From an uncultured bacterium (lineage in GTDB: Bacteria; Cyanobacteriota; Vampirovibrionia; Gastranaerophilales; Gastranaerophilaceae), in the NCBI GenBank assembly GCA_902462155.1, contig CABQAQ010000009.1:15107-79106 (forward strand): 64,000 nt of DNA, written 5' to 3'. Under the pieces are notes generated by a model that saw only the letters and a list, made by a program, of their open reading frames with translations, was not told the DNA's origin and searched no databases. Position 1 is the stretch's first letter. Every line of letters begins with the position of its first letter. Below are positions 42,622 through 51,236 of the stretch, piece after piece. Position numbers and translations under genes: made by a program.

Positions 42622-44317
42622 AAAGTAATTTATACTCCTTGCTATTTTTAAACTCTATTATCCAAGAATTATTTGGATCGTTTTTCACTAAATACTCATA
42701 TTTTTCTGAGTTATTCTTAAATATTTTTTGAACACATTTTGAACGTATTTTGAATTCTGTTTGAACAAGATTTGAATTTTCTTCTATCATTTTGGTTTCT
42801 AAAAATTTTGTTTCATCATTTGAAAGATATGCCTTTACTGCTTTTATTGTTTTCTTATGCAATTTTCGTTGTTTTACAATTTTTTGTTTGTAATCTTCAA
42901 AATCAGTAACCGTACCTAACAATTTTGCCATTGGGTGAGTTTCGGTAACTCGTCCTGCCGTACATAAGTATTCACCTTTTATTGTATAAACTTTGATACT
43001 TGTTAAATCAAAAAGGTTGTATTTGATTAGCACTTTGCTTTTGAATCCGTAAAGCCGTTCATCAAAATAATCACAGTTTAAAAATCTGATTCCATTTCTC
43101 TGAATTGTTTTAACTTCAGTTGCAAGCATCAAATCGTCAAGTAAATTAATATCTACATTTTGTTGCTTTCTACTTTCTAAAACTCCTGCTATTGTTTTAT
43201 CTGGTGCATTCGGACAAGGTTGAGAATTTTTAAAATTCAACCACATTTCTATCATTTTTATCGCTTCATCAACTGTTGAAACATAGTTGTTATGTAACGT
43301 AGAGTGTAATTTTTCATTTCTCATCATATAGGCGGGCTTATTGTCTATACTTGAACCTACATAACTTGGCAATAATTTTTCAAAACCCTCTTGAAATTCT
43401 TTAAAAAATCTTTCAATAACTTTTGCTCTTGCATTATATGGTCTTGCAAATACTGTTTCTATTCCGAGTTTTGAGTAAAGTCCATTAAAACCAAGTTCAG
43501 AGAAGCCTTTATCATTTGTAAAATATTTCGCTCTGAACGCTCTACCATTATCTTGGTAAACAATTTTAGGAATCATATCTAAATTAATAATGGCATTTCT
43601 TAATGCACTTGCAATACATTGGGTATTTTCTTCTAACATAATTTCATAACCAACAAGTGCTGTTGATTTCCAATCAAGAAATCCTACTAATGTTGCTCTT
43701 GAGGGTTTACCTGTAAAAGGATTAATTACATTAAAATTTAGAACGTGTCCGTCAGCAACTAGAATATCTCCGACTTCTAATAGTGAAGTATCTCGTTTAA
43801 TATATGGTTCAACTTTATCTGAAAGTGCTTTTTCACCATCTCTAGCCAAAATCCATTTATCATAATTATTGTTTTTGAACCAATTTGCATAACGTCTAAA
43901 TGTCGCATCAGTTGGAATAAAATTTTGTCCTTGCTGTTGGAGTTTGTATTTAGTTAATGCAATGGCTTTTCCGATACAAATTCTATTTGGGTGCAAAAGT
44001 AAACCCATAAATATTTTAATTTCTTCATCTGTTAATATAGTGCGATACTCATTGACTTTTGAGTATTTGTATTGAGGAATTAATTTTGTGTAATCTTCAG
44101 TTCCATTGAGAATTGTGTTCCAACGGTGCAAACTGCCACGAGATATTTTACCTAGAATCTCAAATAGATTAGAATTTGAAGTATTATGTAATTTTACAAA
44201 ATCATAGTCCGCTTGGAGTTTGTTTTCAGATTTTCTTCTAAATTCTTTCCATTGGTTTAGCAAATCTAATCTTGCTAACGCTATCTTCTTTGATTTTTCT
44301 GGAGTGAATTCTGCCAT
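42614..44317 (-). CDS. MuA-like DDE transposase
   Basis: 567 residues; RBS AAAGGAATT. N-terminal helical DNA-binding region (1-170), then an integrase-core DDE domain: Asp in ILVADGHVLN (about 190), Asp in VYQDNGRAFRA (about 257), Glu in KVIERFFKEFQEG (about 300); then the Mu-type beta barrel (YNLFDLTSIKVYTIKGEYLCTAG) and a basic tail that would contact MuB. It catalyses replicative transposition of a Mu-like element. All three catalytic residues are present. Confidence 0.92.
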   Translation of the reverse strand: MAEFTPEKSKKIALARLDLLNQWKEFRRKSENKLQADYDFVKLHNTSNSNLFEILGKISRGSLHRWNTILNGTEDYTKLIPQYKYSKVNEYRTILTDEEIKIFMGLLLHPNRICIGKAIALTKYKLQQQGQNFIPTDATFRRYANWFKNNNYDKWILARDGEKALSDKVEPYIKRDTSLLEVGDILVADGHVLNFNVINPFTGKPSRATLVGFLDWKSTALVGYEIMLEENTQCIASALRNAIINLDMIPKIVYQDNGRAFRAKYFTNDKGFSELGFNGLYSKLGIETVFARPYNARAKVIERFFKEFQEGFEKLLPSYVGSSIDNKPAYMMRNEKLHSTLHNNYVSTVDEAIKMIEMWLNFKNSQPCPNAPDKTIAGVLESRKQQNVDINLLDDLMLATEVKTIQRNGIRFLNCDYFDERLYGFKSKVLIKYNLFDLTSIKVYTIKGEYLCTAGRVTETHPMAKLLGTVTDFEDYKQKIVKQRKLHKKTIKAVKAYLSNDETKFLETKMIEENSNLVQTEFKIRSKCVQKIFKNNSEKYEYLVKNDPNNSWIIEFKNSKEYKLLYE

Positions 44318-44349
44318 GTGTTAATTCCTTTTCACTAACACATTCGTCA

Positions 44350-44396
44350 CTCTTGTTATGGCAAAAATCAAGTCTAAATCCCAATCTCAGAGATAA
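44350..44396. repeat. Regulatory direct repeat, copy near the transposase start
   Basis: A segment of about 47 bp that recurs at 44885-44931 (CTCTTGTT, GGCAAAA, TCAAGT, ATCTCAGAGATAAT in the same order). It includes the palindrome ATCTCAGAGAT (44384-44394), 67 bp before the transposase ATG. Confidence 0.7.
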
Positions 44397-44407
44397 TTCG
44401 ACACAAT

Positions 44408-44833
44408 TTAATATGTACCATTCCAACCTAAAATTTCGCTATTAATTTCTTCAATGACATCTGGAGTTAAAAACTTTACAGATTTCTTTTTAGGTGAAAA
44501 ATTATCCAAATTTTTCGTTTGTCCTTTTTCTTCTTTATTTATAATTTTAATAATATTTTCTAAAGCACAAATTTCATGTTTATTCAAAATTCTATTATTA
44601 TCTATATCGACATTTAATTTCGTAAGAAGTTTTGTTCCAATGTTATAAATATCATCAGCAAATTGTTTTGAAAAATCTTTTATTCTAACAATATGGTTGT
44701 CCCATTTGTATTTCTTTTTCCAGTTAAAAATAGTTCTGCGTGAGATATTTAATTTTTCAGCAATCATTTCTGGACTTAAATTTTCAACACAATATAATTT
44801 TTCTGCATCATGGAGTAAATGTAATTTGTTCAT
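44408..44833 (-). CDS. HTH protein at the head of the Mu-like operon (DUF1804/gpP-like)
   Basis: 141 residues; RBS AAGGG. ENLSPEMIAEKLNISRRTIFNWKKKYKWDNHI is a helix-turn-helix followed by the basic segment seen in Mu-type DUF1804 and terminase-ATPase-like small proteins; the rest is helical. It lies between the element end and the transposase, where Mu keeps its regulators (c, ner). A regulatory role is inferred. Confidence 0.65.
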   Translation of the reverse strand: MNKLHLLHDAEKLYCVENLSPEMIAEKLNISRRTIFNWKKKYKWDNHIVRIKDFSKQFADDIYNIGTKLLTKLNVDIDNNRILNKHEICALENIIKIINKEEKGQTKNLDNFSPKKKSVKFLTPDVIEEINSEILGWNGTY

Positions 44834-44884
44834 TTAAAACCCTTTTAAACCTTGTTTAAAGACCTTTTGCAATGACATTAATTG

Positions 44885-44931
44885 CTCTTGTTTCGGCAAA
44901 AGTCAAGTGTCATCTCTATCTCAGAGATAAT
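44885..44931. repeat. Regulatory direct repeat, copy upstream of the HTH gene
   Basis: The second copy, with the palindrome ATCTCAGAGAT at 44918-44928, 85 bp before the HTH gene start. Two equal sites ahead of two genes of one module suggest a shared repressor. Confidence 0.7.
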
Positions 44932-44962
44932 CTTTAGCATCTCAAAATATATGTAAAAATTT

Positions 44963-45170
44963 TACTTGCACTAAATTTACTTGGCTAAAACCAAATATAT
45001 TGGCAATAATTGGTAATTAATTTTAAAAAAGATAAAATTTCGGTGCAAATAATTGCTAAATTAGTGCAGATAAAGTTTAATAAGTGCAAGTAAATCTCAA
45101 TCTTTCAAAAACGCCTCAAAGCCTAATATATTTGAATATTTACCCCAAAACTCCAATCTCACACTTGCAC
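44963..45170. repeat. Iteron-like repeats at the transposase-proximal end
   Basis: Five copies of a word close to GTGCAAGTAAA: 45043, 45064 and 45084 as direct repeats 20-21 bp apart, and 44963-44975 and 45161-45170 in reverse. The set lies in the 424 bp gene-free gap (44834-45260) between the Mu-like module and tRNA-Ser, where transposase end-binding sites are expected. TGTCAGACA near 45213 is a small palindrome further out. Confidence 0.7.
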
Positions 45171-45260
45171 TTAATTTATAAAGAGAGTAATTTTAAAATT
45201 TATTATTTTAAATGTCAGACATTATTAAACTAAGTGTCTAGTTATAAAAAAATAAAAGAA

Positions 45261-45350
45261 CGGAGAAAGTGGGATTCGAACCCACGATGCAGATTACTCC
45301 ACATAACACCTTAGCAGGGTGCCGCCTTCAGCCGACTCGGCCATTTCTCC
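45261..45350 (-). tRNA. tRNA-Ser (anticodon GCT)
   Basis: 90 nt. Acceptor GGAGAAA/TTTCTCC, discriminator G; anticodon stem GCACC/GGTGT with CTGCTAA loop; long variable arm; T arm with GTTCGAA. CCA is not encoded. Its 3' end faces the mobile island. Confidence 0.94.
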
Positions 45351-45440
45351 AACTTAACTATATAATACCAGAATATTATTTTTTTCACAAGCTTTTATTT
45401 TTTATTTTTTATTACCGTATTATACTACCCAGTTTCGCAG

Positions 45441-45470
45441 TTTACACATATATATCATTTATTATATAAT
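45441..45470 (+). promoter_or_regulatory. Promoter of trxA
   Basis: TTTACA (45441-45446), 18 bp, TATAAT (45465-45470); the leader of about 25 nt carries GAAAGGA. Confidence 0.7.
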
Positions 45471-45500
45471 CACAACATCTAAAATAGAAAGGATTATATT

Positions 45501-45824
45501 ATGTCAAATGCTATTGAGGTGAATGATACAACATTTGAAAATAACGTATTAAAATCAAATGAATTAGCTGTAGTAGATTTTTGGGCACCTTGGTGTGGAC
45601 CTTGCAGAAAATTAAGTCCGGTAATTGATGAATTAGCCTCAGAATTCCAAGGTAAAATTAATATTTACAAACTTAATACAGATGAAAATCTTAAAACAGC
45701 AAAAGAATACTCTATAAGTGGTTTACCTAGTATTTTAATATTTAAAAATGGTCAGGCTGTCGAAAGACTTGTAGGTCTTATGCCTAAATCAACTTTAGTC
45801 AATAACATTCAAAAACATTTATAA
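45501..45824 (+). CDS. trxA: Thioredoxin
   Basis: 107 residues, normal size. Active site WAPWCGPCRK (about 30-39), the cis-proline region SGLPSILIFKNG, and the C-terminal GLMPKSTL helix. Reduces protein disulfides in the cytosol. RBS AAAGGA, own promoter and terminator, so monocistronic. Confidence 0.96.
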   Translation: MSNAIEVNDTTFENNVLKSNELAVVDFWAPWCGPCRKLSPVIDELASEFQGKINIYKLNTDENLKTAKEYSISGLPSILIFKNGQAVERLVGLMPKSTLVNNIQKHL

Positions 45825-45832
45825 TATTTCCT

Positions 45833-45855
45833 AGCGACTAAAATAGTCGCTTTTT
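45833..45855 (+). terminator. Intrinsic terminator of trxA
   Basis: AGCGACTA and TAGTCGCT (8 bp) around AAA, followed by five T residues. Confidence 0.88.
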
Positions 45856-45895
45856 AATTCATTATTTAACTATTTTTCATATAAATATATAGTTG

Positions 45896-47152
45896 TTATT
45901 TAGATTTATTCATATAATTTTCACTCATTAAAAGAGCAAAAAATTCTGTAATATTGAGAATTTTTGAAGATTTATTTGTTTCTATAAGAGCAGATTCTAA
46001 TCCAATTTGACAAGCAGGACAAGAGGTAAGAATAAAATTATAATGTTTATTGATATTTATAAGCTTATTTTTAGTTAAAGCTGATGATATAACAGGGTGT
46101 CTAAATCCAAAATCACCAGCAAAACCACAACATTGATCATAATTTGGCATGCGTTCATAAGATGAATCTAATAAGTCTGAAATTATAAGTTCTGTATTTT
46201 TTTCACCATGACAAGGTAAGTGATAGGTAATACCAATTAATACCGATAAATTTTCTTTAATTAGAGTTTTTATTTGATTTTTATGCATAATTAAAAATTC
46301 TGTAAAAGATATAAGCTCTATATTAAAAGAATCTAAAGTAAATATTTCTTTGTATAGATTAAAAGTATTTTTACAAGTATCACAGTCGAAAATTATATAT
46401 TTTGCATTTTTGGGAATAAGATCAAGGTTCTTTTTTGCAATTTTTTTAAAATAATCTAAATTACCGGAGTAATAAGATGAAACAGAACAACAATGAAATT
46501 GTGGTTCCATAATATTATCATACCCTAGCTTTTTAAAAATAAAATATGCAGCATTTTTTGAAGAGTCATTGATATTCTTATTAAAACAACCTGAAAAGAA
46601 TATAAAATCTTCTTGTTTATATTCTTTATTTTTATAATCTGAAGTTGATGTTATTATGTCATTTTTCTTTTTTAAATCAAAATTTTTAAAGCTTATTTTA
46701 CTTAATAATAATAACTTTTTACCTAAAATGCTTAAAGATAAAGGCTTATAAAAAAAAAGTAAAATTTTATTTAAATAAGATATTCTTAAAATAAAAAATA
46801 TAACTTTTGCTATTTTAAATTTTAAAGTCCTAAAAATACAACTTAATTTTTCTATACAATTATTAGAATTGCTCTTCATATAAAATCTAAAAGCAGCAAA
46901 AATTTTTTTTATATCAATATGGCTAGGACAAAAATTTTTACAAGCATTGCAATTAAGACATAATTCAAAATATTTTTTAAACTTTTTAGGATCTTTTATC
47001 TTATTTGTTAATATCCCAATTAAGAAATTAAACTTACCTTTTGAGGCTAAACATTCATTTTTAAATTCTTTATAAATAGGACAGACACTTTGGCATAAAC
47101 CACATCGTGAACACTTGTAAATATCTTTTTCATATTTTTTTAACTCTTCCAT
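45896..47152 (-). CDS. GlcF/LutA-like iron-sulfur oxidoreductase subunit
   Basis: 418 residues. Two ferredoxin-type clusters, CSRCGLCQSVCPIYKE (about 14-29) and CLNCNACKNFCPSHIDI (about 66-82), then two CCG-type domains (HCCSVSS; LPCHGEK and CCGFAGDFG; SCPACQIGLE). This is the iron-sulfur subunit layout of glycolate/lactate oxidases and related heterodisulfide reductase-like proteins. The flavin subunit gene is not adjacent, so the electron donor is unknown. No RBS; TGGTATATT ends 7 bases before ATG, a leaderless pattern. Confidence 0.82.
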   Translation of the reverse strand: MEELKKYEKDIYKCSRCGLCQSVCPIYKEFKNECLASKGKFNFLIGILTNKIKDPKKFKKYFELCLNCNACKNFCPSHIDIKKIFAAFRFYMKSNSNNCIEKLSCIFRTLKFKIAKVIFFILRISYLNKILLFFYKPLSLSILGKKLLLLSKISFKNFDLKKKNDIITSTSDYKNKEYKQEDFIFFSGCFNKNINDSSKNAAYFIFKKLGYDNIMEPQFHCCSVSSYYSGNLDYFKKIAKKNLDLIPKNAKYIIFDCDTCKNTFNLYKEIFTLDSFNIELISFTEFLIMHKNQIKTLIKENLSVLIGITYHLPCHGEKNTELIISDLLDSSYERMPNYDQCCGFAGDFGFRHPVISSALTKNKLININKHYNFILTSCPACQIGLESALIETNKSSKILNITEFFALLMSENYMNKSK

Positions 47153-47227
47153 GTTTATTAATATACCACAGGAATAAAATTTATTTTTAATGTATTATTT
47201 TTTATTTATGTTTTATAATGTAATATT

Positions 47228-48439
47228 ATGAATGAAAAACAATTATTATCGGATCTGACATCTAAAAATACTACGTGTGCGATGGTCGCTATTGAGCATA
47301 TGGTAAATAATAAAGATTGCAAATTATATTCTCTTCTTGCAGATAAGTTTGACTCTCTTTATGATTTTGTACAAGATAATTTCCAAAAAAGATTAAATAA
47401 GATAGTCAATAGTAAAAATTATTTAAATTTGTTAGAATTTTTTAAGTACTACTCATTTAATTTAGATAAAATTTTAATTGAAAGCCTTTTAAAATTTGCA
47501 AACCAAGACTTAACAGATATAATTTATGGAATGTTAGAAACAGGTAATGAGGTACAAAAAACATATTGTGCAAAATATTTTGAATATATTCCAGATACAG
47601 TTGCAATTGATTTATTAAGAGAGAATGCTTTTTCTGATTATGAGCCTTTAAGTATAAATTGCTCGTTAGCTCTTAGAAAAATGAATGATGATATATTCAA
47701 AAACAAGCTTATTGAATTATTAAATAGTAATGATGATTTTGAATCATTAAAGGCTATAAAACTTCTTACAAATTTTGCAGATGAAAATATTTTAAATAAA
47801 CTATTTCAAATATTTCAGAAGTCAAAATTAAAAGAAAATATAGCAGGAGAAATAATCTACTTTAAACCAATATTTGAAATTATAAAAAGAGATTATATTG
47901 AAGGTATAATTTATTTTAACAGTATTATAGATGGTCTTGGAGAAATTTTATCAATATCAGAATTATATAATTATCAGATCTATGAAGTATTAAATTATTT
48001 AATAGAAAATAAGCCTAACGATATATATGCTTGTAATATAATATTAAAGACTAAAAATAAAATATCTGATTTATATAATAATGAGGAATATATATATGAT
48101 GAAAGTAAAGAAATTAAAGATGAATTAAAAAATATATTTGAACTATTAAATAACAAGAGTTCGGAATTTTATAATGAGAAAAAAAGAATTATTTCTAAAA
48201 ATTTAAAAGAAAGTAAAGATCTTTTATTAACAGCATTAGAGAATATAAAAAATTATAAAATAACCTCAAGTAAAGAAAATTTAATTAGCTTATTAACCCA
48301 AGAAAATGATATAATCAAAACAGAGATTGTGCATATATTAAAAGAATTTGGATATTTAAATAATATAAATAAAGAAGAATTATTAAAAAGTATAAAAAAT
48401 AATACATTGAAAGTAATTGTTGAAAATGATTTTTTCTGA
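47228..48439 (+). CDS. HEAT-like helical repeat protein
   Basis: 403 residues, all-helical, with repeating units such as TYCAKYFEYIPDTVAIDLLRENAFSDYEPLSINCSLALRKM and LIELLNSNDDFESLKAIKLLTNFADENILNKL that resemble HEAT/PBS-lyase repeats. No enzyme motif. It lies 32 bp upstream of lptB on the same strand, so it may belong to the LPS-export transcript. TATAAT ends 8 bases before ATG and there is no RBS. Confidence 0.7.
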   Translation: MNEKQLLSDLTSKNTTCAMVAIEHMVNNKDCKLYSLLADKFDSLYDFVQDNFQKRLNKIVNSKNYLNLLEFFKYYSFNLDKILIESLLKFANQDLTDIIYGMLETGNEVQKTYCAKYFEYIPDTVAIDLLRENAFSDYEPLSINCSLALRKMNDDIFKNKLIELLNSNDDFESLKAIKLLTNFADENILNKLFQIFQKSKLKENIAGEIIYFKPIFEIIKRDYIEGIIYFNSIIDGLGEILSISELYNYQIYEVLNYLIENKPNDIYACNIILKTKNKISDLYNNEEYIYDESKEIKDELKNIFELLNNKSSEFYNEKKRIISKNLKESKDLLLTALENIKNYKITSSKENLISLLTQENDIIKTEIVHILKEFGYLNNINKEELLKSIKNNTLKVIVENDFF

Positions 48440-48471
48440 TAAAATATAAATTTATTTAAGAGAGTGATTTT

Positions 48472-49197
48472 ATGAAAATTATCGCAAAAAATTTAGTAAA
48501 AATATATGGAGATAGAAGCGTAGTAAATGATATCTCCTTTGAAGTAAATAAAGGTGAAGTCGTAGGACTTTTAGGGCCAAATGGTGCTGGAAAAACAACA
48601 ACATTCTATATGGTTGTTGGTCTAGTAAAGCCATCATTCGGATCAATATTTATAAATGATACTGATTTAACAAAAGTACCGATGAATGAAAGAGCAAAAG
48701 CAGGTATTGGTTATTTACCACAAGAATCATCTATTTTTAGAAAATTAACTGTAGAAAATAATATTAAATTAGTATTAGAGCTAAATCAAAAACTAAATGA
48801 GTCTGAAAAGAAAGTAAAACTAGAAGAACTCTTGGAAGAATTTGGTGTAACAAAATTAAGAAAAGAAACAGCAGTATCATTATCAGGCGGAGAAAGACGT
48901 AGAGTCGAATTAGCAAGAGCCTTGGCAGCAAGTCCTGAGTTCATTTTACTGGATGAACCTTTTACCGGTATTGATCCTATAGCTATAGGCGAAATAAAAG
49001 ATAATATAAAAAAATTATCCAGAGAAAAAAATTTAGGTGTATTAATTACAGATCATAATCCTAAAGCTACGTTATCTATTACAGATAGAGCTTATGTTAT
49101 TTTTGATGGAAAAATCAAAATAGCAGGTAGAAGTAAAGAAGTAGCAAATAATAATATAGCAAAAGAGTTCTATTTAGGAAAGGATTTTAAACTTTAA
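48472..49197 (+). CDS. lptB: LPS export ABC transporter ATPase LptB
   Basis: 241 residues: Walker A GPNGAGKTTTFYM (about 37-49), the Q-loop in YLPQESSIF, signature LSGGERRRVELARAL, Walker B EFILLDEPFTGIDPIA, switch His in ITDHN. The sequence after Walker A and the GIDP segment are typical of LptB, which powers extraction of lipopolysaccharide by LptF/LptG. Its TAA overlaps the ATG of the permease (TAATG). Confidence 0.94.
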   Translation: MKIIAKNLVKIYGDRSVVNDISFEVNKGEVVGLLGPNGAGKTTTFYMVVGLVKPSFGSIFINDTDLTKVPMNERAKAGIGYLPQESSIFRKLTVENNIKLVLELNQKLNESEKKVKLEELLEEFGVTKLRKETAVSLSGGERRRVELARALAASPEFILLDEPFTGIDPIAIGEIKDNIKKLSREKNLGVLITDHNPKATLSITDRAYVIFDGKIKIAGRSKEVANNNIAKEFYLGKDFKL

Positions 49198-50303
49198 TGA
49201 AGTTAAAGTTAGTAGATAGATATTTATTTAAGCAAGTATTAACAGCTACTATAGTTTGTGTATTTTTATTTGTAATTGTTTGGATAGCACCTGAAACCTT
49301 ATTTAATACAATAAGAGATACAATAAAAGGTATTTGGAGTATACCTGTTGCAATAAAAATTATATTATGTAAGATACCTGAGGTAATAGATAGAGCTTTA
49401 CCTGTAGGTTTATTATTAGGTTGTTTATTTACATTTGATAAGTTAAGTAAAGATTTTGAATTAACAATATTAAGAGGTGTTGGTGTATCATTTGTAAGAA
49501 TAATTATGATGCCGGTTATTTTAAGTATTTTATTAACATTTGTGTGTTTTTATGTACAAAATACGTTAATACCAAAAGCAACAACAACAATAAAGACTAT
49601 AACAAATAGTGTAAGAGAAGGTTATTTTGTTCATACGATAAAAGATGAAAATGGTAATTTAAATAAAGTCATAATCGTATCAAATTTTAATTCTAAAGGA
49701 GAAATAGATTCTGTATCAATGCTAGATTTTAACAAATCTCAGTATAACGAATTAAGTGCTTTAGATAAAATTACGATATCAAGAAATGCAGAAAATCTTG
49801 GAGATAAATGGAGGCTTTATGATATTACGGAATATAAATTATCATCTAGTGGAATATTTCAACATATAGCATCTACAAATTATATTGATATTTATAATCC
49901 AAGACAAGCTAATACTGTATATAAGCTAATGATATATTCTTTAGCAAAGCAGAAAGAATTCAATATAGAAGAATTAAAAAATTATATAAATTTATTAAAG
50001 CAAGAAGACTTTACCGATGAGTATAATTATTATAAAAATAAATATATTCAGAGATATGCACATTGTTCTATGTGTATATTATTTACAATACTTGGATGTT
50101 TGCTTGGATTTTCGCAACCGAGAGAGCAGAGATTATTTGGCTTTACTATTGCAATTGGAATTATCTTTTTATATTATATTACACTTCCATTTTTTGATAT
50201 GTTGGCGGAGAAATCAATATTATCTCCTTGGATCACAGCATTAATTCAACCGTTTTTAATATTAGTTTCTATATTATGTATAAAGAAAATTAAGGATTTA
50301 TAG
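49197..50303 (+). CDS. LptF/LptG-family permease
   Basis: 368 residues: an N-terminal span after KLVDRYLFKQVLTAT, LLLGCLFTFDKLSKDFELTILRGVGVSF in the coupling region, a periplasmic beta domain (about 120-250), then C-terminal spans (FTILGCLLGFSQPREQR...). This is the YjgP/YjgQ fold that moves lipopolysaccharide with LptB. Only one such gene is here; a second copy may be elsewhere, or the protein may form a homodimer as proposed for some lineages. Confidence 0.92.
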   Translation: MKLKLVDRYLFKQVLTATIVCVFLFVIVWIAPETLFNTIRDTIKGIWSIPVAIKIILCKIPEVIDRALPVGLLLGCLFTFDKLSKDFELTILRGVGVSFVRIIMMPVILSILLTFVCFYVQNTLIPKATTTIKTITNSVREGYFVHTIKDENGNLNKVIIVSNFNSKGEIDSVSMLDFNKSQYNELSALDKITISRNAENLGDKWRLYDITEYKLSSSGIFQHIASTNYIDIYNPRQANTVYKLMIYSLAKQKEFNIEELKNYINLLKQEDFTDEYNYYKNKYIQRYAHCSMCILFTILGCLLGFSQPREQRLFGFTIAIGIIFLYYITLPFFDMLAEKSILSPWITALIQPFLILVSILCIKKIKDL

Positions 50304-50305
50304 AT

Positions 50306-51178
50306 ATGATAAAAAAAATATATGCATTTATTTTATTATTTACGTTAATAGTATCGAATGTAAGTATTGCACAAGCAAAAAATAATAAAAAAGTGAGTAA
50401 AGAAGACTATGGTATTGAGTTAATAGAATATGGTAAAGGTATACATATATTTAAAGTTATGCCAATATTTAAAACATCATTAAGGAAAAAATACTGTAAT
50501 CAAGTTATTCCTTATGTAACGGAGTCTTTAGAAACTAATAATAGTATATATAATAATACATCTTGTACTTTATGTGTAAATGGAGGATTTTTTGATTTTA
50601 AGAATAATAAAACAGTATCTAGAGTAATTATAGATGGAGAACTTGTAGCAGATCCAAGAGATAATGAGTCACTTACCGGTAATAAATCTTTAGAGCCATA
50701 TTTAGAAAAAATTTATAATCGAGGTGAATTTAGAGTATTAAAATCAAAAAATAGAATAAAATATGATATAGCATATCCAAATAGTCCCGTAGAAAAAGGA
50801 TATGAGTTAATACACGCATTACAGGCAGGTCCAATAGTATTACCTAATTTGGATTTAGAAAAAGAATTTTTCATAGTAAAAAAAGATAAGCAAATTGTAA
50901 GACAATCAGCCTCTGTATTAAATAAAAAAGCAAGAACAGTAATTGGATTAAAAAATCAAGAGGATAATATTTATATAATAATAATTGAACAAAATAGTGG
51001 TATGGATATTTTTGAAGTAAAAAGTTTATGTAAAAAATTAGGATTAACAAAAGCATTGAATCTCGATGGTGGTGGATCAACATCATTACATTATGAAGAT
51101 ATAAATATCACTTCAGAAAATAAGCCAAATGGAAGAAAAATAAAATCTTTTTTATTAATAAATACTTTTAAAATTTAA
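50306..51178 (+). CDS. Secreted phosphodiester glycosidase (NAGPA/DUF2233-like) protein
   Basis: 290 residues with a signal peptide (to about residue 24, SIAQA). CVNGGFFDFKN, ARTVIGLK and the C-terminal ALNLDGGGSTSLHYE are the marks of the NAGPA (exopolysaccharide phosphodiester glycosidase) family. It likely acts on cell-envelope glycans in the periplasm. It starts 2 bp after the Lpt permease stop, so it is part of the same operon. Confidence 0.87.
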   Translation: MIKKIYAFILLFTLIVSNVSIAQAKNNKKVSKEDYGIELIEYGKGIHIFKVMPIFKTSLRKKYCNQVIPYVTESLETNNSIYNNTSCTLCVNGGFFDFKNNKTVSRVIIDGELVADPRDNESLTGNKSLEPYLEKIYNRGEFRVLKSKNRIKYDIAYPNSPVEKGYELIHALQAGPIVLPNLDLEKEFFIVKKDKQIVRQSASVLNKKARTVIGLKNQEDNIYIIIIEQNSGMDIFEVKSLCKKLGLTKALNLDGGGSTSLHYEDINITSENKPNGRKIKSFLLINTFKI

Positions 51179-51236
51179 CTTAAATAAAAAGAAGAGATAA
51201 AAAGCTTTTAAAAGGATCGAAACTATTGTATTATAT

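Larger units (their letters stand above)
20213..45260. mobile_element. Mosaic prophage-derived island between tRNA-Leu and tRNA-Ser
   Basis: It contains an integration module with two recombinases (20194-25612), a decayed P2/Mu-type tail cluster on the minus strand (25717-35224), toxin-antitoxin inserts, a restriction/ATPase defence cassette (35397-41313) and a Mu-like transposition module with end repeats (41435-45170). Head, portal, terminase and lysis genes are absent. Exact ends are not proven: no repeat of the tRNA-Leu 3' end was found at the right side. The outer bounds given are the two tRNA genes. Confidence 0.75.

Noticed and set aside
44238..44426. 62-codon minus-strand ORF between the HTH gene and the transposase
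   Set aside because: It overlaps both neighbours in another frame, has no RBS and covers the duplicated control segment; it is very probably chance.
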